A DNA stretch of 64,000 nt, from contig NZ_CP032694.1 in NCBI RefSeq assembly GCF_003627755.1, positions 2,285,501 through 2,349,500 of the forward strand, in the 5' to 3' direction. Numbering within the stretch: the stretch's first letter is position 1; every line of letters begins with the position of its first letter. Under the pieces are notes generated by a model that searched no databases, had not been told where the DNA came from, and worked only from the letters and a program-made list of their open reading frames with translations. The translations under genes were made by a program, and so were the position numbers. Origin of the DNA: Rhizobium jaguaris. Lineage in GTDB: Bacteria > Pseudomonadota > Alphaproteobacteria > Rhizobiales > Rhizobiaceae. Positions 1-8,070 of the stretch are shown here, in pieces.

Positions 1-1
1 C

Positions 2-1219
2 GTCGAATTCATCATAATCATCGCGCTGATGACGGCGAGCATCTCGATGGGCATCGACAGCATGCTGCCGGCCCTGCCGAATATCGGCCAGTCGCTGGCA
101 GTCGCCAATCCCAATGACACGCAATTGGTCATTGGTGTCTATTTCCTTGGCTTCGGTATCTGCCAACTCTTTTTCGGCAGCCTGTCCGATGCCTACGGCC
201 GGCGGAATATCCTGCTCGGCGGACTCGCCTTTTACACTGTGACTCTTTTCGCTGCGGCCTGGAGCGGCAGCCTCACCGCGCTGCTCGTATTGCGCTTCAT
301 CCAGGGCGTCGGCGCCGCCGCCGTTCGTATCACCACCTTGGCGATCGTGCGCGATTGCTTCGGCGGTCGTGAAATGGCGCGGGTGATGTCCTATGTCACC
401 ATCGTTTTCATGATCATGCCGATGGTTGCACCTTTCGTCGGTCAAGTGATCGTCGCTCATTCGAACTGGCAATGGATCTTCATCGCACTGGGTATCGCAA
501 GTGCCGCTCTCCTTCTTATCGCGTATCTTCGCATGAAGGAGACGTTGACTGACAATGAGCGCCTGCCGCTCTCCGTCAGTTCGGTAATATCCGGCTTCAA
601 GACTGTGCTGACCAACCGCGTCACCTGCGGCTACATGATTGGTTTGACACTCTTCACCGGCGTTATTTGTGCCTACATCGTTTCGGTCCAGCAGGTGTTC
701 GGCGAGGTCTATGGCCTTGGCGAATGGTTCCCTACGGCCTTTGCAGCGACGGCGGCCGGCACTGCGGTTGCGCAGTTCGCCAATGGCTATTTCGTTCGCA
801 GCTTCGGCATGCGGCGCATCTCGCATGTGGCAATGATCATCTTCACCGTTCTCGGCGCTTTCGGCTATGTCGCGGGCTCCGCTGGTCTGCCGAGTTTCCT
901 GTTCACCTATGTGCTGATCTCCGTGATGCTGATGATGTTTGCAGTCATCACCACCAATTTCATGGCCATCAGCCTTGAACCGATGGGGCACCTGGCAGGC
1001 ACTGCCGCCGCAATTACGAGCTCCATCTCCACCACCGGCGGCGTATTGCTCGGCGGCATCGTCGGGCAGATGTTCGATGGAACCCCTCAGCCTTTGATTG
1101 CCGGCTTCACGATTTTCGGTGCCTTGACGATCGCTGCAACCTTATGGGCGGAAAAGGGAAAGCTCTTCACCCATCCAGGCGACAGCCCGCAGCTTGAGCC
1201 GGGCATGGGCCATGTTTGA
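2..1219 (+). CDS. Bcr/CflA-family MFS drug exporter (5' end cut by window)
   Basis: Inner-membrane major facilitator, probably a proton-driven exporter of drugs or metabolites. The reading frame is open to the first base, and the residues before the first ATG (position 29) continue a membrane helix, so the true start lies outside the window. About 405 residues are visible, close to the usual 400. Family signs are the early IDSMLPALP motif after TM1, the loop 2-3 signature LSDAYGRR and regularly spaced hydrophobic helices. The substrate cannot be read from sequence. It converges on the cyclase gene with a 23-bp gap. Confidence 0.85.
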   Translation, partial: VEFIIIIALMTASISMGIDSMLPALPNIGQSLAVANPNDTQLVIGVYFLGFGICQLFFGSLSDAYGRRNILLGGLAFYTVTLFAAAWSGSLTALLVLRFIQGVGAAAVRITTLAIVRDCFGGREMARVMSYVTIVFMIMPMVAPFVGQVIVAHSNWQWIFIALGIASAALLLIAYLRMKETLTDNERLPLSVSSVISGFKTVLTNRVTCGYMIGLTLFTGVICAYIVSVQQVFGEVYGLGEWFPTAFAATAAGTAVAQFANGYFVRSFGMRRISHVAMIIFTVLGAFGYVAGSAGLPSFLFTYVLISVMLMMFAVITTNFMAISLEPMGHLAGTAAAITSSISTTGGVLLGGIVGQMFDGTPQPLIAGFTIFGALTIAATLWAEKGKLFTHPGDSPQLEPGMGHV

Positions 1220-1242
1220 TTGGCAGCCCCGCGGCGCAGCGA

Positions 1243-2163
1243 TTAGATATCGCTGCGTTGGCGAGTGACCCAGCGGATCCCTGCAAGAACCGCCAGAACC
1301 AGCAGTGGCCATATCGCCCAGGGCGTCCCGTGCCACGACAGAAGGTTGATCCCGACAAGGCCGGCGCCGACCACCGCGAAAATGGCGAGACGGCGATCGA
1401 TTTGAGTGTTCCTTCGCGCCCAACGAAGCCCCGCCGCCATGGCGATAACGAGCACGGGCCATCTCGCCCAAAAGTCACCGTGCCATGTGAGAATGTTAAG
1501 CACCACCAAGCCCACAGCGATGACTGCAAGTACGCCATAACTCCGTTCGCCTTGTGTGGCGGCTTCTACGAAACTCGTGGCCGCACTGGGTACTTGTTCG
1601 CGGAGACTCTCAGGATTTGTCGATGTCGTGGCCGTCTGTGCTGCTCCTATCCGCACCGCATAACTCGGCACGCCGCCGTCGATATTCTTGACCTCGAGTT
1701 GGCCAAGAAAATCGAAGCCGACAGCCACCTTGTTGCGGACCTGATCGTAGACCGTATTGGAAATCACGATGCCGCCAGCGACCGCACATGCCTGAAGCCG
1801 GGCGGCGATGTTGACGCCGTCGCCATAGATGTCGTTGCCCTCGGCGATGACGTCTCCAAGGTTGAGGCCGATGCGAAAGAGCATCTGTGTGTTGGGGTCG
1901 CTGTTGGCATTATAGCCGGCAAGTTCGTTCTGAACGTCGATTGCTGCGCGCAAGGCCTCCACAACGCTGGGGAATTCGGCGAAGACCCCATCGCCCCAGG
2001 TGTTGATCACCCGACCGCCATGCGCTTCGATCAGGCGCGCCATGGCATCACGATATCGCTTCAGTGTTGCGAGCGTGCCTTCCTCGTCTTTCCGCATCAA
2101 GCGCGTATAGTCTTGAACGTCGGCGGAGAAGATGGTGGTCAGCTTGCGGCTCGTTTCGGACAT
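1243..2163 (-). CDS. Class III adenylate/guanylate cyclase with C-terminal paired 2TM domains
   Basis: Predicted nucleotide cyclase of 306 aa. The catalytic domain covers about residues 5-175: metal aspartates D15 (FSADVQDY) and D58 (WGDG), and transition-state residues N118 and R122 in GDGVNIAARLQ. Many rhizobial cyclases carry TPR repeats after this domain. This one instead has two similar membrane modules, about residues 210-250 and 260-300, each with a WHG-x2-WA-x-WP core followed by a hydrophobic stretch and a basic end. That would anchor the cyclase in the inner membrane with the catalytic domain in the cytoplasm. ATP versus GTP preference is not resolved. It appears to be transcribed alone. 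Confidence 0.85.
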   Translation of the reverse strand: MSETSRKLTTIFSADVQDYTRLMRKDEEGTLATLKRYRDAMARLIEAHGGRVINTWGDGVFAEFPSVVEALRAAIDVQNELAGYNANSDPNTQMLFRIGLNLGDVIAEGNDIYGDGVNIAARLQACAVAGGIVISNTVYDQVRNKVAVGFDFLGQLEVKNIDGGVPSYAVRIGAAQTATTSTNPESLREQVPSAATSFVEAATQGERSYGVLAVIAVGLVVLNILTWHGDFWARWPVLVIAMAAGLRWARRNTQIDRRLAIFAVVGAGLVGINLLSWHGTPWAIWPLLVLAVLAGIRWVTRQRSDI

Positions 2164-2306
2164 CGATCTTATCCCAGCCGGAAAATCCCGCTGAAAGGCG
2201 GGTATAGCGCGTGAGCGACGATAACGTTTCGCTCACGGCTTTCCAAGTGAAAACACCCGCATAAGCGGTTTCGCAAGATCTGCCTGACTGTGCAGTCGCC
2301 GCCGTT

Positions 2307-3131
2307 TCAGATGGTGAAGACCTCGCGCCGCAGCAATTCCCATGATGCCTTGTCCGGCGTAATCAGTAGCCCACCATCGATATGATGCGGCAGATAGGGC
2401 GAACCGTCGAAGCGCCTGGCGTAGGCGCCCGCCTCCTCCGAAATCAGAGTGCCGGCCAAGTGATCCCAAGGCATCAGCTTGTTGTACATGAGATAATGGA
2501 CATGCCCGCCGGCGAAGGTGCGGTATTCATGGGCGGCACAGCGGTAGTTGGTAAGAAAGCGCACTTTGGCGAGATTGCCCATGATTTCGGCGCGTTTCCC
2601 GTTCGGTAGGTAGCCGGTAGAGGCCATCCCGACCATTTCTTCCAGGGCAACCGGCGTTGCCACTGAGAGGCGCTGTGCCTCGCCATCCGGCCGCCGGAGC
2701 CAAGCCCCACCACCCTTTTCCGCCATCACCCAATCGTCACCCATCGGATCGAAGATGATGCCTGCCACCGTCTCACCCTTGGAAACCACCGAAGCCATGA
2801 CACCGAACGCGGGAACGCCGGATGCAAAATTGAAGGTGCCGTCCACGGGATCGACGATGATGGCCAGCTCCGCACTGGATAGCTTGTCGAGCAGCGCCGG
2901 TTCGGCCGCGACCGACTCCTCGCCGATGAAAAGCGCGCCCGGCCAAAGCTGTTTGGCCTCCGCCTTGATCATCCGCTCGGCCTGCTCATCCGCTTCAGTC
3001 ACGAGATCGGTCGCCTCGCTCTTGGCACGGACATCGTCAGTGCCGAGTCTGCGGAAGCGTGGCAGAATTTCCGCCTGCGCTGCACGGCGCAAAAGCTCGG
3101 CCAGGGTCGTAACGTCAACGGGCGATGTCAT
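2307..3131 (-). CDS. Inositol monophosphatase family protein (copy 1)
   Basis: Mg-dependent sugar-phosphate phosphatase of the IMPase/FIG superfamily, 274 aa from the chosen ATG. Metal-binding motifs are GEE at 70-72, DPVDGT at 94-99 and a C-terminal MPWDHLAG. The frame also allows a TTG at 3152, but AAAGGA sits just in front of the ATG at 3131, so that start is preferred. It lies 17 bp downstream of a same-length paralogue in the same orientation, so the two are likely co-transcribed. The substrate may be inositol phosphate, histidinol phosphate or another sugar phosphate; sequence alone does not decide. Confidence 0.85.
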   Translation of the reverse strand: MTSPVDVTTLAELLRRAAQAEILPRFRRLGTDDVRAKSEATDLVTEADEQAERMIKAEAKQLWPGALFIGEESVAAEPALLDKLSSAELAIIVDPVDGTFNFASGVPAFGVMASVVSKGETVAGIIFDPMGDDWVMAEKGGGAWLRRPDGEAQRLSVATPVALEEMVGMASTGYLPNGKRAEIMGNLAKVRFLTNYRCAAHEYRTFAGGHVHYLMYNKLMPWDHLAGTLISEEAGAYARRFDGSPYLPHHIDGGLLITPDKASWELLRREVFTI

Positions 3132-3148
3132 GAAGCAATCCTTTCCAA

Positions 3149-3973
3149 TCAACCAATGATCTCGCAGCGGATCATCCGCCAGCTTTCCTCATCCGGTGCC
3201 AAAATAATGCCGCCCGTCGTTTCAGCGGGGAGATAAGGCGTGCCGTCGAATTTTGCGGCAAAGCCGCCGGCCTCCTGATGAATAAGCACGCCAGCGAGAT
3301 GATCCCAGGGCATCAGCCTCGCGTGGCCAATGAAGTGGATTCTGCCCGATGCGATCAACCAATATTCATAGGCCGAACAATTCAGCGAAAATGGCATGCG
3401 TATCTTCGCCATATTGGTGCTGATGCGCGAACGATCCGGCTCGTCCAAATAGAGCCAGGATATCAAGCCAGCCATCTGGCTCAAGGGTACGGCCGGGGCA
3501 ACCGCCAGCCGGCTCACCTGTCCTCCTCGTCGCCGCAAATAGGCGCCGGAACCGCGTATGGCGGTGACGGTATCCCCAAGCACTGAATCATGGATGATAC
3601 CGGCAATCGTCTCGCCCTTGGCGACAACGGCAAGGATGGTTCCGAAAAGAGGCGAACCGGATGCAAAATTGAAGGTGCCGTCAACCGGATCGATAACAAA
3701 GGCGAGTTCCGCGTCCGCCAACGCCGGCAAGACCGACTTATCGGCCTCGTAGGCTTCCTCCCCCACGATGAGCGCGTCGGGAAAGCGCGCTTTCAGCGCC
3801 GCCGTGATATGCTTTTCCGCCAACAGATCAGCTTGCGTCACCACATCAATGGCCGAGGTCTTCTCGGAAATACCACCAACGCCCAGATTGCGGAAGCGCG
3901 GCAGGATTTCCTGCGCCGCAGCCTCGGCTACTGTTGCCATCAGATATTCGAAGTCTAAATCAGAGAGCGTCAT
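3149..3973 (-). CDS. Inositol monophosphatase family protein (copy 2)
   Basis: Second IMPase-family phosphatase, also 274 aa when started at the ATG preceded by AAAGG (3973); a longer frame reaches 4036. It has GEE at 71-73, DPVDGT at 95-100 and a C-terminal MPWDHLAG. It is clearly paralogous to the downstream gene, with matching length and motif spacing but many substitutions, so the duplication is old. It is first in the pair. Its physiological substrate is unknown. Confidence 0.85.
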   Translation of the reverse strand: MTLSDLDFEYLMATVAEAAAQEILPRFRNLGVGGISEKTSAIDVVTQADLLAEKHITAALKARFPDALIVGEEAYEADKSVLPALADAELAFVIDPVDGTFNFASGSPLFGTILAVVAKGETIAGIIHDSVLGDTVTAIRGSGAYLRRRGGQVSRLAVAPAVPLSQMAGLISWLYLDEPDRSRISTNMAKIRMPFSLNCSAYEYWLIASGRIHFIGHARLMPWDHLAGVLIHQEAGGFAAKFDGTPYLPAETTGGIILAPDEESWRMIRCEIIG

Positions 3974-4063
3974 CGGTGGCCTTTGTCTGAAGAGGGAGCT
4001 CCTCTTATGCCCGATTCGATGACGCCGATGTGGCAAAAGCGATTGATTCCGACGATCGGAAGC

Positions 4064-4936
4064 TCAGGGGTTTTGCGTCATCAACCCGGCAAAATCAAAC
4101 AGCTTGGGGTCGAGCAGATGCGACGGGTTCACGTGCGCCAGTGCCCGCAACATCGTATCCTTGCGGCCGGGCATGCGGCGTTCGATATCGGCCAGCATAT
4201 CCTTCATCGCATTGCGCTGCAGACCATCCTGCGAACCGCAGAGATCGCAGGGAATGATCGGAAACTGCATGGCGACTGCAAACTTGGCGAGATCATCCTC
4301 GGCGGCATAGGCGAGCGGACGCAGCACCATCAGGTCGCCCTCATCGTTCAAGAGCTTTGCCGGCATCGAAGCAAGCCGGCCGCCGTGGAAGAAATTCATA
4401 AAGAAGGTTTCGAGGATATCCTCACGATGATGGCCGAGCACCAGGGCGTCGCAGCCCTCTTCACGGGCGATGCGATAAAGATTGCCGCGGCGCAGGCGCG
4501 AACAGAGTGAGCAATAGGTGGCGCCCTCCGGCACCTTTTCCTTCACGATCGAATAGGTATCGCGATATTCAATCCGGTGTTCGACACCGATCTTCGTGAG
4601 ATACTCCGGCAGGACATGCTTCGGAAAATTCGGCTGTCCCTGGTCGAGATTGCAGGCGATCAGCTCGACCGGCAGCAGACCGCGCCATTTGAGATCGAGC
4701 AGGATCGACAACAAGCCGTAGGAATCCTTGCCGCCGGACAGACCGACGAGCCAACGCTTCTGGCCCTTCAACATCTGGAAATCGTCGAGGGCCTGGCGCG
4801 CCTGGCGCAACAGGCGTTTGCGCAGCTTGTTGAAGGAGACCGACCGCGGTGCATCGGCAAACAACGGATGGGCGCTGCCGCCGCCATCCTCGGCTTCGAA
4901 ATCGAGTTCGTCCGCCACTGTCGTTGCGATATTCAT
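4064..4936 (-). CDS. ttcA: tRNA 2-thiocytidine(32) synthetase TtcA
   Basis: ATP-dependent, iron-sulfur-dependent enzyme that thiolates cytidine 32 of certain tRNAs. The 290-aa product carries the PP-loop SGGKDS at residues 67-72. A CSLC pair and a later CDLC supply the cysteines that in TtcA hold the cluster. The frame extends to 4987, but AAGGATG lies in front of the ATG at 4936, and homologues usually start near such an acidic N-terminus. It is followed on the opposite coordinate side by the IMPase pair, about 90 bp away. Confidence 0.93.
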   Translation of the reverse strand: MNIATTVADELDFEAEDGGGSAHPLFADAPRSVSFNKLRKRLLRQARQALDDFQMLKGQKRWLVGLSGGKDSYGLLSILLDLKWRGLLPVELIACNLDQGQPNFPKHVLPEYLTKIGVEHRIEYRDTYSIVKEKVPEGATYCSLCSRLRRGNLYRIAREEGCDALVLGHHREDILETFFMNFFHGGRLASMPAKLLNDEGDLMVLRPLAYAAEDDLAKFAVAMQFPIIPCDLCGSQDGLQRNAMKDMLADIERRMPGRKDTMLRALAHVNPSHLLDPKLFDFAGLMTQNP

Positions 4937-4996
4937 CTTGTCATCCTTCAGGCTTCGCCACGCTGATAGCAGAAAGCGCGGCCGCAAGACACCTTA

Positions 4997-5926
4997 TCAA
5001 TCGCCGAAGACCGACCATCCGGTACGCGCGGCCAGCATTTCCAGAGCCACCGCGCCGAGCTGCGAATTGCCGACCTTGTTCAGCCCCGGCGACCAGACCG
5101 CGATCGAGCCAATACCCGGAGCGACGGCCAGAATGCCGCCGCCGACGCCGCTCTTGCCGGGCAAGCCGACATGATAGGCGAAATCGCCGGAACCGTCATA
5201 GTGGCCACAGGTCAGCATCAGCGCATTGATACGTCGCGCCCGCTTCGGCGAAACGACCGAGTGGCCGGTGATCGGGTTGGTGCCGCGAGCCGCGAGATAG
5301 AGCCCCGCTCTGGCCAGTTGCTCGCAACTCATCGACAGCGCGCACTGATGGAAATAGACGCCGAGGACGTGCTCGACGGGATGATCGAGATTGCCGTAGG
5401 CGCGCATGAAATTGGCGAGCGCGATGTTGCGAAAACCGGTCTGCGTCTCCGAGCGTGCCACCTTGTCGTCGATGGTGATTGACTCGTCGTCGGCGACATA
5501 GCGCACGAAACGCAACAACTCGCCAATCGCTTCGCGCGGTGCATGGCCGGAGAGCACGACATCGCTGATGGCGATCGCGCCGGCATTGATGAAGGGATTG
5601 CGCGGAATTCCTTCTTCGCGTTCGAGCTGGACGATGGAGTTGAAGGCTGTTCCCGAAGGCTCGCGCCCGACCCGCTTCCATAGGCCTTCGCCCACCTTGC
5701 CAAGCGCCAAGGTCAGCATGAAGACCTTGGAAATGCTCTGGATGGAAAAAGGAATATCGGCATCGCCGACACTGCGGACATTGCCGTCCACCGTAGCGAT
5801 CGCCATGCCGAACTGCTTTGGATCAACCTTGGCAAGCTCCGGAATGTAGTCAGCCACCTTGCCTTCGCCGAGGCGCGGCAAAAGCTCTGCATGAATGCTG
5901 TCGAGAATTGCCTGCAGATCGGTCAT
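4997..5926 (-). CDS. glsA: Glutaminase
   Basis: Hydrolyses glutamine to glutamate and ammonia in the cytoplasm. The 309-aa product has the serine-dependent fold typical of bacterial glutaminases: SxxK as SIQSISK (S64 and K67), a YGNLDHP segment and a C-terminal [16 protein letters not shown] start six codons upstream is possible, but GGAG lies 6 bp before the ATG chosen here. It sits between rpsD and ttcA in the same orientation and is separated from rpsD by a strong terminator, so it probably has its own promoter or depends on read-through. Confidence 0.93.
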   Translation of the reverse strand: MTDLQAILDSIHAELLPRLGEGKVADYIPELAKVDPKQFGMAIATVDGNVRSVGDADIPFSIQSISKVFMLTLALGKVGEGLWKRVGREPSGTAFNSIVQLEREEGIPRNPFINAGAIAISDVVLSGHAPREAIGELLRFVRYVADDESITIDDKVARSETQTGFRNIALANFMRAYGNLDHPVEHVLGVYFHQCALSMSCEQLARAGLYLAARGTNPITGHSVVSPKRARRINALMLTCGHYDGSGDFAYHVGLPGKSGVGGGILAVAPGIGSIAVWSPGLNKVGNSQLGAVALEMLAARTGWSVFGD

Positions 5927-5942
5927 CGGACGCTCCAAAGAC

Positions 5943-5971
5943 AAAAAAGCCGCTCGAAGGGAGCGGCTTTT
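5943..5971 (-). terminator. Rho-independent terminator of rpsD
   Basis: Inverted repeat AAAAGCCGCTC / GAGCGGCTTTT (5945-5955 with 5961-5971) with a 5-nt loop. On the minus strand a T-run follows. It lies 27 bp beyond the rpsD stop codon. Confidence 0.85.
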
Positions 5972-5997
5972 CCATTCGTAAGAAAGATATCCGCCTG

Positions 5998-6615
5998 TTA
6001 ACGCGAATAGAATTCGACGACCAGATGCGGTTCCATGACGACCGGGTACGGTACGTCGCCGAGAGCCGGAACGCGGGCGAAGGTCGCAACCATCTTGTTG
6101 TGGTCGACTTCGACGTACTCCGGAACGTCGCGTTCAGCCAGAGCAACCGATTCCAGAACGGTGACGAGCTGCTTGGACTTTTCGCGAACTTCGATAACGT
6201 CCCCAGCCTTGCAGCGGAAAGAACCGATATTGACGCGAACGCCGTTCACGGTGACGTGGCCATGGTTGACGAACTGACGGGCAGCAAAGACGGTCGGAAC
6301 GAACTTGGCGCGGTAGACGATCGCGTCGAGGCGCGATTCCAGCAGGCCGATCAGGTTTTCCGAGGTGTCGCCCTTGCGGCGGTTGGCTTCGTCGAAGATG
6401 GCGCGGAACTGCTTTTCACGCAGGTCGCCGTAGTAGCCCTTCAGCTTCTGCTTGGCGCGCAGCTGCACGCCGAAGTCGGAGAGCTTGCCCTTGCGGCGCT
6501 GGCCGTGCTGGCCCGGGCCGTATTCGCGGCGGTTGACCGGGGACTTCGGACGGCCCCAGATGTTTTCGCCCATACGGCGGTCAATTTTGTACTTGGACGA
6601 TTCGCGCTTGCTCAT
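5998..6615 (-). CDS. rpsD: 30S ribosomal protein S4
   Basis: Primary 16S rRNA-binding protein of the small subunit, 205 aa. Conserved features are the N-terminal [13 protein letters not shown] and GQHGQRR, and the S4 RNA-binding domain around [11 protein letters not shown] and HGHVTVNG. The zinc-type cysteines seen in some S4 proteins are absent, as is usual in alphaproteobacteria. The start is at MSKRES, with GGAAATGCG in front; the longer frame to 6714 lacks conserved residues. As in other alphaproteobacteria it is encoded away from the alpha operon and ends in its own terminator. Confidence 0.98.
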   Translation of the reverse strand: MSKRESSKYKIDRRMGENIWGRPKSPVNRREYGPGQHGQRRKGKLSDFGVQLRAKQKLKGYYGDLREKQFRAIFDEANRRKGDTSENLIGLLESRLDAIVYRAKFVPTVFAARQFVNHGHVTVNGVRVNIGSFRCKAGDVIEVREKSKQLVTVLESVALAERDVPEYVEVDHNKMVATFARVPALGDVPYPVVMEPHLVVEFYSR

Positions 6616-6839
6616 CGCATTTCCTTTCAAAGTGTTATAGCGGCCCGTTGCCGAACCGCGAAGGAAACACGCCCTCCTCTGAACTCCGTTTTCGAGCTCT
6701 GACAGGCTTCTCACGTTAGCGAACGGACGAAGCCACGGGACATGTCAAATGAAACACCGGACATTTCTGCCCGGCGTTGGCGCGGTCTGTAAGGGGTCGT
6801 CATGAAAATGTCAACAGCGGGATGGCGAGAAGCATGGTT

Positions 6840-7664
6840 TCAATCGGCGTTATCTATTCTGCGCCAGCTTTCCGGCACGTCCGGCAACGAGGGCATCACA
6901 TCTGGCTCGGATGTCGCTTTTCGAAACTGCACGCCCGCTTCGTTCAAAACCGATATCTGAACGGGTATACCATTGCTATCGATCACAAGCAGACCGACGA
7001 TATCCGCAGGCGCCAATCGAGCATAATCCTCGGCTCGATCCAGTGCCTCAACGAGTCGTTCGCGGATGACAGTAGCCGTGAAGTCGTCCGGAAGGCCTTT
7101 CACGGAATTATACTCATCAGTCGAAACCGAAAGTCCCCTTCGCCGAATTTCATCGACGATCTTGATAGGGGAATAGTGCGGCGGTTTTCCCGATGCAGCC
7201 ATTATGAGTGCGCCGAGGGGCGACAGCCTTTCGTCGATCATTAGCAAGTCGACGAAATCGCGCGGCTTCGTTCTTGTTGATGCCGCCAGCACTTTGTTCA
7301 CAGCGAGATCCGCAGGATGGAGCCTCGCTCCCCACTCCTCATCTCGAATGAGTGGAAAAAAGCGGATTCGCGATTCGCTCATCCATTGGATGAGTGTATT
7401 TTCAAGCGCCTGGGAAACTTCAGCTTCGACGCAGCCGTAGACATTTACCTCAATATAAACGCGAAAACCGTCACTCCTGAGTGTTTCTATATCTCGGTCG
7501 GCAGTCGGACCAATTTCCTCATCGGTGTCTTGAAAAATGTCAATGTCATCAGAAAGACGAGGCCAGTTCATATTCAGAACTAGCCCGCCGGCTACATAGC
7601 TGGTTTCCGAGCGGTTCTTTGCGATGGATGCCATAATTGCCTTTTGCAGCTTCGTGAGCGCCAT
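6840..7664 (-). CDS. AbiEii/AbiGii-like nucleotidyltransferase, putative toxin
   Basis: 274-aa protein of the DNA polymerase beta-like nucleotidyltransferase fold. Motif I is AGG (25-27) followed by RLSDDIDIF (36-44), giving the metal pair D40 and D42. A later HPADLAVNKVLAA then KPRDFVDL matches the helical lysine and aspartate motif of AbiEii/DUF1814 proteins. In characterised AbiE-type systems such enzymes are toxins that transfer nucleotides to cellular targets. The gene starts 3 bp after the stop of a 111-aa partner, so the two are probably translationally coupled. The pair sits between rpsD and a HerA-like ATPase in DNA that looks less GC-rich than its neighbours, suggesting acquisition. 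Toxicity is inferred. Confidence 0.75.
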   Translation of the reverse strand: MALTKLQKAIMASIAKNRSETSYVAGGLVLNMNWPRLSDDIDIFQDTDEEIGPTADRDIETLRSDGFRVYIEVNVYGCVEAEVSQALENTLIQWMSESRIRFFPLIRDEEWGARLHPADLAVNKVLAASTRTKPRDFVDLLMIDERLSPLGALIMAASGKPPHYSPIKIVDEIRRRGLSVSTDEYNSVKGLPDDFTATVIRERLVEALDRAEDYARLAPADIVGLLVIDSNGIPVQISVLNEAGVQFRKATSEPDVMPSLPDVPESWRRIDNAD

Positions 7665-7667
7665 CGT

Positions 7668-8003
7668 CTATTGGCCGATCTCGTTAAGCATGCGCCGTCC
7701 CATAACAAAAGCACGCGCATCACCGCGCTCCATTAAGGCCTTGGCCACCACTTTCGCTTTTTGGGCGAGGTCTGGAAGTCGGGTTAAGTCGATGTTGTCC
7801 AACAAGCGAACGCTGTACCGGGCAAGCGCTTCATCGAGATTCTGCTGAAGACGTTCTTTTCTTTGCCGGTGTTCAGCGCGCATCTCGGCAGCTTGCGACA
7901 GGATATCGTTGCGACGCGCAGCCGGAACCAGAACTTCCACCCTCACCAGGTCGGAAGCCCCTCCACTTTCTCTATATCGCTGTATTCTCTCACGCACAGC
8001 CAT
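7668..8003 (-). CDS. Small partner of the nucleotidyltransferase, putative antitoxin
   Basis: 111-aa charged protein. The start is the ATG at 8003, preceded by AGGAGA at good spacing; the frame runs on to 8279 but that part overlaps the neighbouring ATPase gene. Near the N-terminus a predicted beta strand (LVRVEVLVP) is followed by two helices (about 30-65), an arrangement like ribbon-helix-helix DNA-binding antitoxins. The rest is helical. It lies directly upstream of the AbiEii-like gene, the usual antitoxin position, with a perfect 7-bp inverted repeat just 30-44 bp before its start. It does not look like the winged-helix AbiEi antitoxin. Function is inferred from position and shape. Confidence 0.6.
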   Translation of the reverse strand: MAVRERIQRYRESGGASDLVRVEVLVPAARRNDILSQAAEMRAEHRQRKERLQQNLDEALARYSVRLLDNIDLTRLPDLAQKAKVVAKALMERGDARAFVMGRRMLNEIGQ

Positions 8004-8032
8004 TCGCCATCTCCTATGGAAACGAATATAGG

Positions 8033-8047
8033 CGTATCCCGGATACG
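8033..8047. promoter_or_regulatory. Candidate operator of the toxin-antitoxin-like pair
   Basis: Perfect inverted repeat CGTATCC-C-GGATACG, 30 bp upstream of the start codon of the 111-aa gene, between it and the HerA-like gene. Position and symmetry suit autoregulation by a dimeric antitoxin. Binding is not shown. Confidence 0.5.
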
Positions 8048-8070
8048 GTTCAACCGTGCCGTATTCCCTG

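Noticed and set aside
1216..2214. 332-codon plus-strand ORF opposite the cyclase gene
   Set aside because: The minus strand encodes a complete cyclase with all catalytic residues; this frame has no recognisable features.
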